DNA from: Actinoplanes sp. NBRC 103695
Lineage (GTDB): Bacteria; Actinomycetota; Actinomycetes; Mycobacteriales; Micromonosporaceae
Direction: 5' to 3'
Length of the DNA: 64,000 nt
Assembly (NCBI RefSeq): GCF_030269485.1
Contig: NZ_BSTL01000017.1
Location: 168,632 to 232,631 of the forward strand
Of the stretch, positions 50,212-58,444 are shown piece after piece; the stretch's first letter is position 1; each line of letters begins with the position of its first letter. The notes below the pieces were generated by a model. It was not told the DNA's origin. It did no database searches and was given only the letters and a program-made list of their open reading frames with translations. The position numbers and the translations under genes were made by a program.

Positions 50212-51315
50212 CCTGCGGCGGCGGCTCCGGATCATCACGATGGCGAGCAGGGCCGCCGCCAGGACCACCACGACCACGCCGACGATGGCGATCAGCCACC
50301 AGGAGAGCCACGTCGAGCGGGGCTCACCCGGGTCGCCCAGCGGGTTCTGAGCCGCCGGGGGAGTGTCCGTGGTGAGCGCCTTCTCCGCGTCCACCTCGCC
50401 GTATCCGTACACCGCGTCCTTGCCCGGATCGCCCAGGTCGGTCGCGGTCCTCAGCAGACGGTCGATCGCCGACGGCGCGGTCATGTCCGGGTTCTTCGCG
50501 CGGACCAGCGCGACCACGCCGGTGACCAGCGCGGCGGCCGAGTCGTCGCCGGGCAGGATGATCGGGTGGCCGTAGCCGCCGGGCGACTTCGGGTCCAGCG
50601 TGACGATCTGGTCGGCGGGCGAACTGAACACCGGGTCGCCGCCGGGCGCGCGCACCGTCACCCGGCTGTCCGGGTCGCCGTCACCGGCCGGTTTGTGGTC
50701 ACGGTTGGAGCCACCCACCAGGATCACGCCGGTACGCAGATCGGCCGGCATCTCGGCGCCGTCCTTCAGCGCGACGACCACCACGACGTCTTTCGCCAGG
50801 GCGTACCGGATGCCGTCGAAGTCCGTGCCCAGCGCGGTGAACAGCGCCTGGCTCAGGTTGATCACCTTGGCGCCCTCGTCCACCAGCCAGCGCATGCAGA
50901 CCTCGGTGTCGTCGGCGACGCCGGGGCAGATGACCGGCTGCACCTTCGCGCCCGGCGCCACCCCGAGCAGGCCCTCGCCGCCGCCCGCCGCCATCAGGCC
51001 GATCCGGGCCGACGCGACGTCGTCGTCGAGCGGATAGTCCCGGGGCGCGTCCACGACGCTCGGCCGGAGCCCGCCCTTCAGACGCTTCACCGGCAGCGTG
51101 GCGGCGGCGATGTCCGGGTGTGCCCGCGGGAAACCGTTGGTGAGCAGCCCGATCGTGACGCCGTCACCCCGGCTGACCTGCTGGGCGGCCGGCACCTTCA
51201 TCGCGTCGAGGTACCACTGCTGGTCCCGCGGACCGGCCAGGGCCGGGGCGGCGGGCAGCAGCGTCGCCATCGCGGCCACCAGGGCGGCCGCGATGCTCCT
51301 GGTCAGAACCGTCAC
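50179..51315 (-). CDS. Mycosin-like subtilase with all catalytic residues replaced
   Basis: 378 residues with the mycosin (MycP) plan: signal peptide (1-27, AAALVAAMATLLPAAPALA), DQQWYLDAM start, subtilase fold, and a C-terminal membrane helix (about 340-362) ending in RSRRRR. Against the family, the catalytic Asp position is Thr59 (GLLTNGF), the His position is Val100 (DDVASARIGL), the oxyanion Asn falls in VVALKDG, and the Ser is Asp258 (GDDSAAALVTG). It is therefore expected to be a pseudoprotease with an intact fold. GTG 51315 overlaps the WXG-like gene's stop as GTGA. Last of the cassette. Confidence 0.85.
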   Translation of the reverse strand: MTVLTRSIAAALVAAMATLLPAAPALAGPRDQQWYLDAMKVPAAQQVSRGDGVTIGLLTNGFPRAHPDIAAATLPVKRLKGGLRPSVVDAPRDYPLDDDVASARIGLMAAGGGEGLLGVAPGAKVQPVICPGVADDTEVCMRWLVDEGAKVINLSQALFTALGTDFDGIRYALAKDVVVVVALKDGAEMPADLRTGVILVGGSNRDHKPAGDGDPDSRVTVRAPGGDPVFSSPADQIVTLDPKSPGGYGHPIILPGDDSAAALVTGVVALVRAKNPDMTAPSAIDRLLRTATDLGDPGKDAVYGYGEVDAEKALTTDTPPAAQNPLGDPGEPRSTWLSWWLIAIVGVVVVVLAAALLAIVMIRSRRRRSHLVAPHPTR

Positions 51316-52097
51316 AGGGTGACCATCTGCGGCCAGCTGTCGCCGAGCTCGCCCTGGATCTTCTTGGCCTCGACCATCTTGTTGATCACGCCGGTGACGT
51401 GGTTGGTCGCGTTCTCCAGCTGCTCGTACAGCGAATTGATCGCCGTCTGCACCAGCTCGCCGCACTTACCGAGAGCCTCCAGCGCGCCCGCGATCGTGGC
51501 CGCGTCGACCACCGCCGCCGCGATCACGCCGGCCATGTCGAAGAGCGGCTTGAAGCACGACACGATGTACGCGGCGTTCGCGGCGGCCAGATCGGACAGC
51601 CAGAGGGCCATCTCGCCCGCGGCGCCGGCCAGCCCGTCGATCGCCTTGACCTGGATCGGCACGCGCTGGTCGTACGCCCGCTTGGCCGGACCGTCCCAGT
51701 TGTTGAAGTTGGCCGTGAACTGGGCGGCGGTGTCGGACATCGCCCCCACCGGGGCCTGCACCGTGTTCAGCCACGCGAAGGCCTTGGTGATCAGCGAGAT
51801 CACCGGCACGCCCTTGTCCAGGATCTCCTTGACGACCTTCAGGATGTCCTCGATCTGCTTCTTGATCTTCTCCATCAGGTCGTGCACCTTGCCGGCGTAC
51901 TTGTGCGCGGCCCAGGCGCCGCCCAGGCCGCCCAGCCAGGACCAGTCGCTCAGCTTGTTCATCGCGCCGTTGACCGCGTCGATCAGCCGGTTGAGCTCAT
52001 CGCCCACCTTGGAGTGCTGCTCGGAGACCTGCTGCGAGGCCTTCGTCAGTTGCTGTTCCGACTCGGTGACCTGGCCGGAGCCGTCGGGTGGTGGCAT
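51312..52097 (-). CDS. WXG-like helical protein (long form)
   Basis: 261 residues, almost all helical. The first 110 residues are heptad-rich (SEQQLTKASQQVSEQHSKVGDELNRL, KVHDLMEKIKKQIEDILKVVKEILDKG). WDG in FNNWDGPAKRAYDQRV (about 150) is the WxG turn of ESX-type proteins. A hydrophobic segment (LFDMAGVIAAAVVDAATIAG) follows. The C-terminus again is helical (LYEQLENATNHVTGVINKM). ATG 52097 has GGAG eight bases upstream. Between a WXG-like and a mycosin-like gene, so a substrate or scaffold of a type VII-like apparatus is likely. Confidence 0.7.
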   Translation of the reverse strand: MPPPDGSGQVTESEQQLTKASQQVSEQHSKVGDELNRLIDAVNGAMNKLSDWSWLGGLGGAWAAHKYAGKVHDLMEKIKKQIEDILKVVKEILDKGVPVISLITKAFAWLNTVQAPVGAMSDTAAQFTANFNNWDGPAKRAYDQRVPIQVKAIDGLAGAAGEMALWLSDLAAANAAYIVSCFKPLFDMAGVIAAAVVDAATIAGALEALGKCGELVQTAINSLYEQLENATNHVTGVINKMVEAKKIQGELGDSWPQMVTL

Positions 52098-52110
52098 TTC
52101 GAAATCTCCG

Positions 52111-52440
52111 TCAGCTGCCGTAGATCTTGGACAGGTCCGTGGCGTTCTTGCCCTCCACGGCGGTCTGGTCGTCGTGCGCCCGCTTGAGGGCCTCGCCGAC
52201 CTGGATGAACTCGGCCTCGGCCTCGGTCGCGTGCTTCTGCACCAGCGCCAGCACCGGGTCGTACGCGTTCTTGGCCAGCATCGCCGTGCCGACCGGCCCG
52301 GCGAAGAACGCCGACACGTACAGGGCGAGGTCACTGATCCCGGTCTTGACCTGCGCCATGTCCTCGGACAGCTTCTGCCATTTCGCGGCCTCGTCGAGCA
52401 GGGCGTCCTTGACGATCTTCAGCTCGTCATTCCCCGGCAT
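52111..52440 (-). CDS. WXG100-like small helical protein
   Basis: 109 residues forming a predicted helical hairpin: ELKIVKDALLDEAAKWQKLSEDMAQVKTGISDL, a turn at AFFAGPVGT, then VLALVQKHATEAEAEFIQVGEALKRAHDD. There is no exact WXG in the turn, but size and shape agree with WXG100/ESX secreted proteins and with the AAKW-type starts seen in actinomycetes. The terminal YxxxD/E signal is absent. ATG 52440; 13 bp before the long WXG-like gene. Confidence 0.68.
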   Translation of the reverse strand: MPGNDELKIVKDALLDEAAKWQKLSEDMAQVKTGISDLALYVSAFFAGPVGTAMLAKNAYDPVLALVQKHATEAEAEFIQVGEALKRAHDDQTAVEGKNATDLSKIYGS

Positions 52441-52496
52441 GGAATCCTCCCCCGTTGGTTCTCTGTGTTCCGGCTCAGCGCTTCTTCGTTCCCGGC

Positions 52497-53159
52497 TCAG
52501 CCGAGGTAGCCGGCCGCGGCGTCGAAGGCGGCCATGGCCTCGCGGGCGATCGTGCCGTTGGTGCTGTCCGCCGGCAGGCGGCTGGCCATCACACGGAGGT
52601 CGGCGATGCGCCCGTCCCGCACGGTGATCAGGACGAACTCGTGCGGCCCCGCCACCTCGACCTCGCTGGGGACCCGCGGCGCGGCGTGCGGGTCATCGGC
52701 GTACCGCAGCAGCATGTCGTTCTGTTCCAGCTGGCGGGACGTCTGGTAGCGCACCTCGTCCATGTCGACGTAGTTGTCGTACGGCCGGGCGGGCGTCCGC
52801 GGCTCGTCCCGCGGCTCGGCCTCGGCCAGCGCCTCCGCCTCGTCGTAGGCGGCGCTGCCGGCATCCAGAAGAGCGATGACCGCCTGCGAGTACGCCGAGG
52901 ACAACGCCTCACCCAGCTCGGTGCGCCGCAGCCGCTCGTCCCAGCGCATGTCGACCCGCACGTCCTGGACCCGCTGGCGCCCGTCCATCACGACCGTGAC
53001 CGTGCCGGTCGGGTCGCTGCCCTCGTACCGCGCGTCGGGCCTGCTCGCCGCCTGCGCCGCCCGGCTCACGGTGCCCAGCTCGGCGCTGATCCGGCGCAGC
53101 TGGACGAGGGGGTCGTCGTCCTGCCCCGTCGAGCCGTACCCATTCAACGAATATGTCAC
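52497..53159 (-). CDS. YbaB/EbfC-like protein with two YbaB-like segments
   Basis: 220 residues. The first part is YbaB-like: LRRISAELGTVSRAAQAA, GTVTVVMDGRQRVQDVRVD and a long helix. After a charged linker (about 120-140) a second strand pair occurs, EFVLITVRDGRIADLRVMASRLP, followed by another helix. YbaB folds bind DNA and dimerise; in actinomycetes such proteins commonly precede WXG and ESX-linked genes. ATG 53159. The gap to the next gene (52440) is 56 bp. Confidence 0.72.
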   Translation of the reverse strand: MTYSLNGYGSTGQDDDPLVQLRRISAELGTVSRAAQAASRPDARYEGSDPTGTVTVVMDGRQRVQDVRVDMRWDERLRRTELGEALSSAYSQAVIALLDAGSAAYDEAEALAEAEPRDEPRTPARPYDNYVDMDEVRYQTSRQLEQNDMLLRYADDPHAAPRVPSEVEVAGPHEFVLITVRDGRIADLRVMASRLPADSTNGTIAREAMAAFDAAAGYLG

Positions 53160-53248
53160 GATCTGTCACCGGCCCCCGTGTCACAGGGCAGGTGCCGCCC
53201 TGGCAGACGACGAGAATACGAGAAATCGGCGTTCGCCGCTGCCCCGGG

Positions 53249-53506
53249 TCAGCGCTTACGACGCAGGCAGAGCAGCTTGCCGCCGGAATCCACCGCGACG
53301 ACCTCCCACCCCTGGTCGGTCAGAATCTCCGCGGCCGAGAGCAGCACGTCGACCCGCGGCAGATCCGACGGGTGGATCTTCACGTCGGCGTAGTACGACG
53401 AGAACGCGATCACCAGGTAGATCAGATTGAACGGGTACTGCTCCAGCGAGACGCGACCGGAGAGAATGTCATCGGCCTCGAAAACACGAGGGGGGCGCGG
53501 CATCAT
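53249..53506 (-). CDS. Small hypothetical protein, first of the WXG cassette
   Basis: About 85 residues. ADDILSGRVSLEQYPFNLIYLVIAFSSYYADVKIHPSDL reads as one amphipathic to hydrophobic helix region; LTDQGWEVVAVDSGGKLLCLRRKR is a beta hairpin ending in a basic tail. No family recognised. Start is ATG 53506 or 53503. It lies 90 bp upstream of the YbaB-like gene on the same strand, and its upstream region holds 31-bp repeats. Confidence 0.5.
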   Translation of the reverse strand: MMPRPPRVFEADDILSGRVSLEQYPFNLIYLVIAFSSYYADVKIHPSDLPRVDVLLSAAEILTDQGWEVVAVDSGGKLLCLRRKR

Positions 53507-53550
53507 CGCACCAATATCGCATCGCCCGGCCACCCCGGCCGCTTCGGGCC

Positions 53551-53643
53551 GTCCACACCGACCATCGTCTTCACCCCTCGGCGTCCACACGACCATCGTC
53601 TTCACCCCTCGGCGTCCCACGACCATCGCCTTCGCCCCTCGGC
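53551..53643. repeat. Three tandem ~31-bp repeats
   Basis: Units 53551-53582, 53583-53613 and 53614-53643 share GACCATCGTCTTCACCCCTC, with a third, more diverged copy. They fill the gap between the divergent small hypothetical gene and the SDR, so they are candidate multiple binding sites for a regulator. Confidence 0.8.
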
Positions 53644-53665
53644 GTCCACATCGACGGAGGATCCG

Positions 53666-54418
53666 ATGACACCAACCGTCCTGATCACCGGCGGAGGCTC
53701 GAAACGCGGCATCGGCCGGGCCACCGCCCTCAGGTTCGCCGCGCTCGGCTACGCGGTCGCGGTCCTCGACCTGGACGACGCCGGCGCCGAGGAGACCGCC
53801 CGTGAGGCGACGACGGCCGGAAGCCCCGCGGTGTTCGCGGCGCACGTGGACGTGACCGACCAGTCCTCGGTCACCGCCGCCGTCCGGGCCGCCGAGGCGG
53901 CGCTGCCTCCGGTGACGGTGCTGGCGAACATCGCCGGCATCTCGTCACCGACCCGCTTCGAGAACATCACCCTCGAGGAGTGGGAACGGATCTTCGCCGT
54001 CAACGTGCGCGGCACCTTCCTGGTCACCCAGGCCGTGCTCCCCGGCCTGCGCGAGCGCGGCTACGGCCGGATCGTCAACATGTCCTCGGTGTCCGGCCAG
54101 CGCGGCGGCGGCGTCTTCGGCGCCTCGCACTACGCGGCCAGCAAGGCGGCCATCCTCGGCCTGACCAGAACCCTGGCCCGGGAGACGGAAGGACAGGGCA
54201 TCACGGTCAACGCGGTGGCACCCAGCATGGTGGACACCGACATCACCCAGGGTGCGATGACCGAGGAGCGCAAGGCCGAGCTCGCGGCGACGACTCTGCT
54301 GGGCCGCCTGGCCACCCCCGCCGACGTGGCCGGCACGATCGTCTTCCTGGCGTCCCCCGACGCGTCCTACCTGACCGGCGCGACGATCGACGTCAACGGC
54401 GGCTCCCACCTCCACTGA
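53666..54418 (+). CDS. FabG-like short-chain dehydrogenase
   Basis: 250 residues. LITGGGSKRGIGRATAL cofactor loop, VLDLDDAG acidic residue selecting NAD(H), ANIAGI, catalytic Ser in NMSSVSG, HYAASKAA Tyr/Lys, and SYLTGATIDVNGG at the C-terminus. ATG 53666 has GGAGG eight bases upstream. Substrate cannot be named. The 31-bp repeats directly upstream are the likely control region. Confidence 0.88.
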   Translation: MTPTVLITGGGSKRGIGRATALRFAALGYAVAVLDLDDAGAEETAREATTAGSPAVFAAHVDVTDQSSVTAAVRAAEAALPPVTVLANIAGISSPTRFENITLEEWERIFAVNVRGTFLVTQAVLPGLRERGYGRIVNMSSVSGQRGGGVFGASHYAASKAAILGLTRTLARETEGQGITVNAVAPSMVDTDITQGAMTEERKAELAATTLLGRLATPADVAGTIVFLASPDASYLTGATIDVNGGSHLH

Positions 54419-54428
54419 TCCGCCCACA

Positions 54429-55541
54429 TCAGCTGAGCGTCAGGCGCAGATCCCTGCCGAGAACGACCGCGAAGCGGCTGACCTCCCGCTCGATCGCCTT
54501 CCGCGGCCGGCGTCCCTCGTCGAGCCACTCGACCGAGATCCGGTCGCCCTGCCGAGCCCAGGTCCCGCGCACCACACCGCCGGCGATCACCGGGTTGGCC
54601 TTGCGCGTCATGAGCTCCCTCCGCGCCGCCGGGGTGACGTGCTCATCCTTGGTACCAGGACCCATCACCCACTGGTCGTGCCCCGGAAGGAATCGCACCG
54701 CGTCCGACGGCCGCGCGGCCTCGAGATCGTCGAGGTCCTCGCGCGCCGCAAGAGTCGCGCTCCCCTCGACGTCGACCTCGACCAGCCGGTCGCCGAGCCC
54801 TCCGACCCAGGCGTCGAGCCGCTTGCGCCCCGCGCTCAGGCCCTTGCCCAGCCAGTAGCGGAGGTTGTCGACCGTCGCCGGCCCATACGTCCGGAAGTAC
54901 GCCAGCACGGCCCGCGGTCCCGCCTCGTCGAGGTCGGGGATGCCCTGCCACCGGGGATTGCCGTCGAGGAGCTGGAAGGTGGACCGCCCGTCCCGCGGCG
55001 TACCGAAGCTCAGGTCGCCCTGCCAGGACAGCGGCTTGATCAGCGTTCCCGCACCCTCGTCGAACACCGGCTTCAGATGCCGGTACGCGCGGTTCCTGGC
55101 CAGCGCCTCACCCAGCTCGCCGACGGTCAACGGCCCGGTGCCGAGGGCCGCGCGCACCGCGGCCCGGAAGTCCGGCCAGTCCCCGGGCGTGAGCCGGTAG
55201 TGGTCCACCCAGCTCGGCAGCTCCCACTGCCGCCCGGCCGCCCGGATCGCGAGAAACACGCCGCCCTCCTCGGGGGAGAGGTAGTGCACGGACCCGCGGA
55301 ACGCGAACCCCTTGATCACCTCCCCGCCGGCGAGCGCCTCGGCGAGTGCACCCGGCCGCGATGCCGAACACCGGGTCCGGACGGCCAGCTCGGCAAGCGA
55401 CTCGTCCATCGAGAGCACCGCACCGAGCCGCCGCACGACCTCCGCGACCGAACCATCCCCGACCGGATCCAGCAACTGCCGCCGCATCCGCCAGGCCAAC
55501 GCCTGAGGCCAGGTGACCGAGGCCTCGGTTTTCCTACTCAC
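54429..55541 (-). CDS. HTH_42 (winged-helix, AlkZ-superfamily) protein without the glycosylase motif
   Basis: 370 residues of the HTH_42 family, which includes AlkZ DNA crosslink glycosylases and AlkX relatives. VTWPQALAWRMRRQLLDPVG and SVAEVVRRLGAVLSMDESLAELAVRTR match the N-terminal segment, and LLDGNPRWQGIPDL, PGHDQWVMGPGTKDEHV the later winged helices. The QxQ or QxD catalytic motif expected after RLGAV is replaced by LSM. It may bind DNA without base excision. GTG 55541 was chosen as the first start near the homology. Confidence 0.75.
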   Translation of the reverse strand: MSRKTEASVTWPQALAWRMRRQLLDPVGDGSVAEVVRRLGAVLSMDESLAELAVRTRCSASRPGALAEALAGGEVIKGFAFRGSVHYLSPEEGGVFLAIRAAGRQWELPSWVDHYRLTPGDWPDFRAAVRAALGTGPLTVGELGEALARNRAYRHLKPVFDEGAGTLIKPLSWQGDLSFGTPRDGRSTFQLLDGNPRWQGIPDLDEAGPRAVLAYFRTYGPATVDNLRYWLGKGLSAGRKRLDAWVGGLGDRLVEVDVEGSATLAAREDLDDLEAARPSDAVRFLPGHDQWVMGPGTKDEHVTPAARRELMTRKANPVIAGGVVRGTWARQGDRISVEWLDEGRRPRKAIEREVSRFAVVLGRDLRLTLS

Positions 55542-55782
55542 CAGGTCACCCTCGCACCTGTACCGGACGAACAACGACCGGATCCGCGAAGCAACCGCCG
55601 ACGCGATCCGAATCCGCGATGGGCGGTGAAGGGCTGGACCCGCCGGCCGGGCGGGAGTCACGCGGCACAGCGACCTGGGTCCGGGCGGCCCGGCCGGATC
55701 CGGCGGAGGCCATGGACACGGTGGCTTCGGCGATCATGATTTCGGCGGGCACGACCTTCACGGATCGCTGTGAGGGACACGG

Positions 55783-58059
55783 TCAGAGGCGGCTCCGGTG
55801 GAGCTGGCGGGTGATCGAGGGGTCGGTGATGCGGTCGTCGGCGGCCAGCATGATCGCCTTGGAGAGGATCACGGACAGGATCGGGTCGTCGTCGAAGGGG
55901 AGGCTCAGCTTCTTGGCCTTGGCCCGGTCGGGGACGATGCAGAGGTAGGCGTCGTCGGGCTCCATCAGGATGTTGCCGGAGCCCAGGTGGATGCGGTAGG
56001 CGCCGAGCTTGCCCTCGACGCGCAGGAAGCGGCCGTCCAGGGTGCAGCGCGGGCCGACGGTCAGGCGGGGGAGCAGCCGGGTCAGCACGTCGCGGCGGAC
56101 CTCGGCGCCCGGGGTCAGCTCGGCGAAGGCCGCGGTGCCCCAGTACGCGTCGAACCGGTGCTCGCCACGGTCGCGCCAGCCGTCGTCGGCGGCGATCGAC
56201 GTCACGCCGACGAAGAGGTCGACGTCGCGCATCGCCTCGGTGAGGACCAGCGGCGGCACCTCGGCCAGCGGGGTGGCCGCCCATGCCCGCCCGTCGCGCC
56301 GCCCGAAGCGCACCTGATCGGTGGTGCAGTACGGCTGTTCCCAGGTCGACTCGACCCAGTCGTGGAAGAACGAGGCCCGCCACCCGCCGGCCGCGAACTC
56401 CTTGGTGGCCTCGCCGTGGCGACCGGCGCCCCACTCACCCAGGTAGTTGGCCGACCAGCCGCGTTCCCGCATCAGCGCGTTGGCCTGCCGGTAGTGCAGG
56501 ATGTGCGCGGCGAACCGGTTGGAGTACGTCCCGGTCTGCTCCTCGGCCGGCGTCAGCGCGTAGACCTCGCGGAACGCCTGTTTGATGGGCTGCCGCAGGC
56601 CGGCGGCGAGAACCCGGTCGCGCCACCGGGCCACGTCGTCGGCCCCCGCGCGAGCCGGATGCCACAGCCGCACCTGCCAGCCGGGGCCGGGGGAGGGGTC
56701 GGGCGAGGCCAGGGCGGGCAGCCCGGACGTCCAGGTCGTGCCGTCGGGGGAGAACTCCCAGATGAGCTCCCGCGCGAACACCCGGACGATGGGATGCGCC
56801 AGGTACCGCTCCGCCCAGGTCTCCCAGGACCAGAGCCGTTCCTGGGACAGCAGTCCCTCGATCCGCAGCCGTTCCACGGCCAGCGTCTTGTTGATCTCGG
56901 AGACGGCGGCTCGTGCCGGCGCCAGCGCGTCTTTCCACCCGGGCGGCACCGCCCGCAGTGCCGAGCCGTCGCGATAAGCACGCAGACGAGCCCGCCCGCC
57001 GGCGGTCTCGACGACGCCGGCCGCCCCCTCGCCCATGGGCCACGTACACCGCCCGTCCGGGTCGAGGCCGTGGTCGTCGACCGTGAGTTCGAGCGCCTCG
57101 CCGGGCGCCCAGGCCCGGTCTCGTCCCAGCCGTTCGAGTGCGGCCCGCACCCGGGGCCGGAAGGACTTGCTGCGCACGGTCAGGCTGAGCCGGGCCAGTG
57201 CCCGGATCGGCGCGTCGCCGGAGCGCGAGCCGAGCACCTCGACGGCCGCGACTGCCGCCTTCGGTGCGACGAGCCGGGCGCTGCCGCGGCGCTCGGGCGC
57301 CCCGAGGACGGTCGCGACGTCGCTGAGCAGGGCGGTGCTCTCCTCGCCGGGCGTGCGTGACTGCACCCAGATCAGGCCGCGGAGCAGCGCGTCGACGTGG
57401 TCGTCGACCGGGCTCACGGCGGACCGGTAGCCGGCGAGCAGCGCCGTGGCGGCCTCACCGGCCCGGGGCGTGGCGGCGATCATCTCGTCGGTCGTGCGCA
57501 GCCAGGCCTTCGGCGGCACGGGTTTGGCCAGGTCGGCCGCATGCCGGAGGAGAGGGTGCACCGCGGGGTCGGGGAGCAGCGTCCTGACCTCGTCCGATAG
57601 GACGGCGATGGCCGCCAGCAGGTCGGCCGGCACTCCGCGGTACAGCGGCGCCATGGCGTTTCCGTAGAGCCGCGATAGCCGGCGCGCCGCCTCGGCGGGC
57701 ATGTCGAAGCCGTGTTGCAGAGCCCTGAAGGCCTGCGCCAGCTCAGCCTTGAACCCGGTGAGGTCGGCCGGGTCGAGGGAGGCGGCGATCAGCCCGGGCA
57801 CCCAGAACGGCCCGTCGGACAGCGTGTCCGTGTCGGCGAGCAGCTGGCCCAGCGACTGCGTCAGGTCGTCGCGGGTGAACGGGACGGACAGCCCCTCCAG
57901 ATAGGGCAGACCCCGGTTGACCCAGTGCAGGAGGGTGCTGTCGTTGCGGATGAAATAGGCGTGCAGCTCCAGGAGCGCCTCGCGCCGGGCCGGGGGATCG
58001 AGGTCGGCCACGCCGGTGTAGTCGCCGCTGGAGAGGCCCTCTTTGATCGCGTCGTGCAT
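55783..58059 (-). CDS. DUF4132-domain protein
   Basis: 758 residues. An Ala/Leu-rich helical N-terminal half (about 1-330) is followed by the DUF4132 region: VERLRIEGLLSQERLWSWETWAERYLAHPIV, AEEQTGTYSNRFAAHILHYRQ, YLGEWGAGRHGEA and VTSIAADDGW. The C-terminus (GSGNILMEPDDAYLCIVPD, DPILSVILSKAIMLAAD) is also conserved in this family, which is sometimes linked to the WGR and MolR proteins. No enzymatic motif seen; function unknown. ATG 58059 overlaps the stop of the 98-residue gene as TGATG. Confidence 0.75.
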   Translation of the reverse strand: MHDAIKEGLSSGDYTGVADLDPPARREALLELHAYFIRNDSTLLHWVNRGLPYLEGLSVPFTRDDLTQSLGQLLADTDTLSDGPFWVPGLIAASLDPADLTGFKAELAQAFRALQHGFDMPAEAARRLSRLYGNAMAPLYRGVPADLLAAIAVLSDEVRTLLPDPAVHPLLRHAADLAKPVPPKAWLRTTDEMIAATPRAGEAATALLAGYRSAVSPVDDHVDALLRGLIWVQSRTPGEESTALLSDVATVLGAPERRGSARLVAPKAAVAAVEVLGSRSGDAPIRALARLSLTVRSKSFRPRVRAALERLGRDRAWAPGEALELTVDDHGLDPDGRCTWPMGEGAAGVVETAGGRARLRAYRDGSALRAVPPGWKDALAPARAAVSEINKTLAVERLRIEGLLSQERLWSWETWAERYLAHPIVRVFARELIWEFSPDGTTWTSGLPALASPDPSPGPGWQVRLWHPARAGADDVARWRDRVLAAGLRQPIKQAFREVYALTPAEEQTGTYSNRFAAHILHYRQANALMRERGWSANYLGEWGAGRHGEATKEFAAGGWRASFFHDWVESTWEQPYCTTDQVRFGRRDGRAWAATPLAEVPPLVLTEAMRDVDLFVGVTSIAADDGWRDRGEHRFDAYWGTAAFAELTPGAEVRRDVLTRLLPRLTVGPRCTLDGRFLRVEGKLGAYRIHLGSGNILMEPDDAYLCIVPDRAKAKKLSLPFDDDPILSVILSKAIMLAADDRITDPSITRQLHRSRL

Positions 58060-58355
58060 CAGCCACCGGCCAGCGGGGTCAGGCGGATGAACGACACCAC
58101 GTGTGCCCGCTCGAGGTCGATGGCCTCGTCCAGGTCGTCGATCTGGTGGTCGCCGGCGATCAGCACGAACGCGTTGTGCGCGAACGCGGCGCAGGCGGCG
58201 TCGGCCTCCGCCTCCCAGCCCGGCCGTCCGTAGGACTCGCGCACCCGCAGGCGCACCAGTTCCCGCGCCGTAATGCTCGCCGGCAGGTCCGGCAGGACCC
58301 ACTCGGCGACGGCACGCCCCGCCATCGTCTCCTCGCGCACGACCACCGCGGCCAT
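58059..58355 (-). CDS. Small protein paired with the DUF4132 gene
   Basis: 98 residues. ARELVRLRVRESYGRP, an Ala-rich helix (EAEADAACAAFAHNAFVLIAGD), and a final HVVSFIRLTPLAGG strand. The fold looks like a small alpha/beta domain; the end resembles the ubiquitin-like LxPLxGG tail. I do not recognise a characterised relative. Overlap TGATG with the DUF4132 gene indicates coupled synthesis, so a complex or modifier role is possible. Confidence 0.6.
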   Translation of the reverse strand: MAAVVVREETMAGRAVAEWVLPDLPASITARELVRLRVRESYGRPGWEAEADAACAAFAHNAFVLIAGDHQIDDLDEAIDLERAHVVSFIRLTPLAGG

Positions 58356-58444
58356 GACACCTCCCCGTCCAACGTGTACGGCGCATCATGCCGAACGGGT
58401 ACGACAATTTCCCCCCGCGGGGAAGTGGCTCAAAGCAAGGACGT

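Noticed and set aside
50179..51315. Active mycosin protease
   Set aside because: All catalytic positions are changed, so I call it a pseudoprotease with an intact fold.
50179..53506. Complete type VII secretion system
   Set aside because: No EccB, EccC, EccD or EccE gene is visible; only substrate- and mycosin-like parts are present.
55546..55761. Small minus-strand frame (71 codons) between the DUF4132 and HTH_42 genes
   Set aside because: It has a GTG start and plausible codon use but no ribosome-binding site and no recognisable family; left unannotated.
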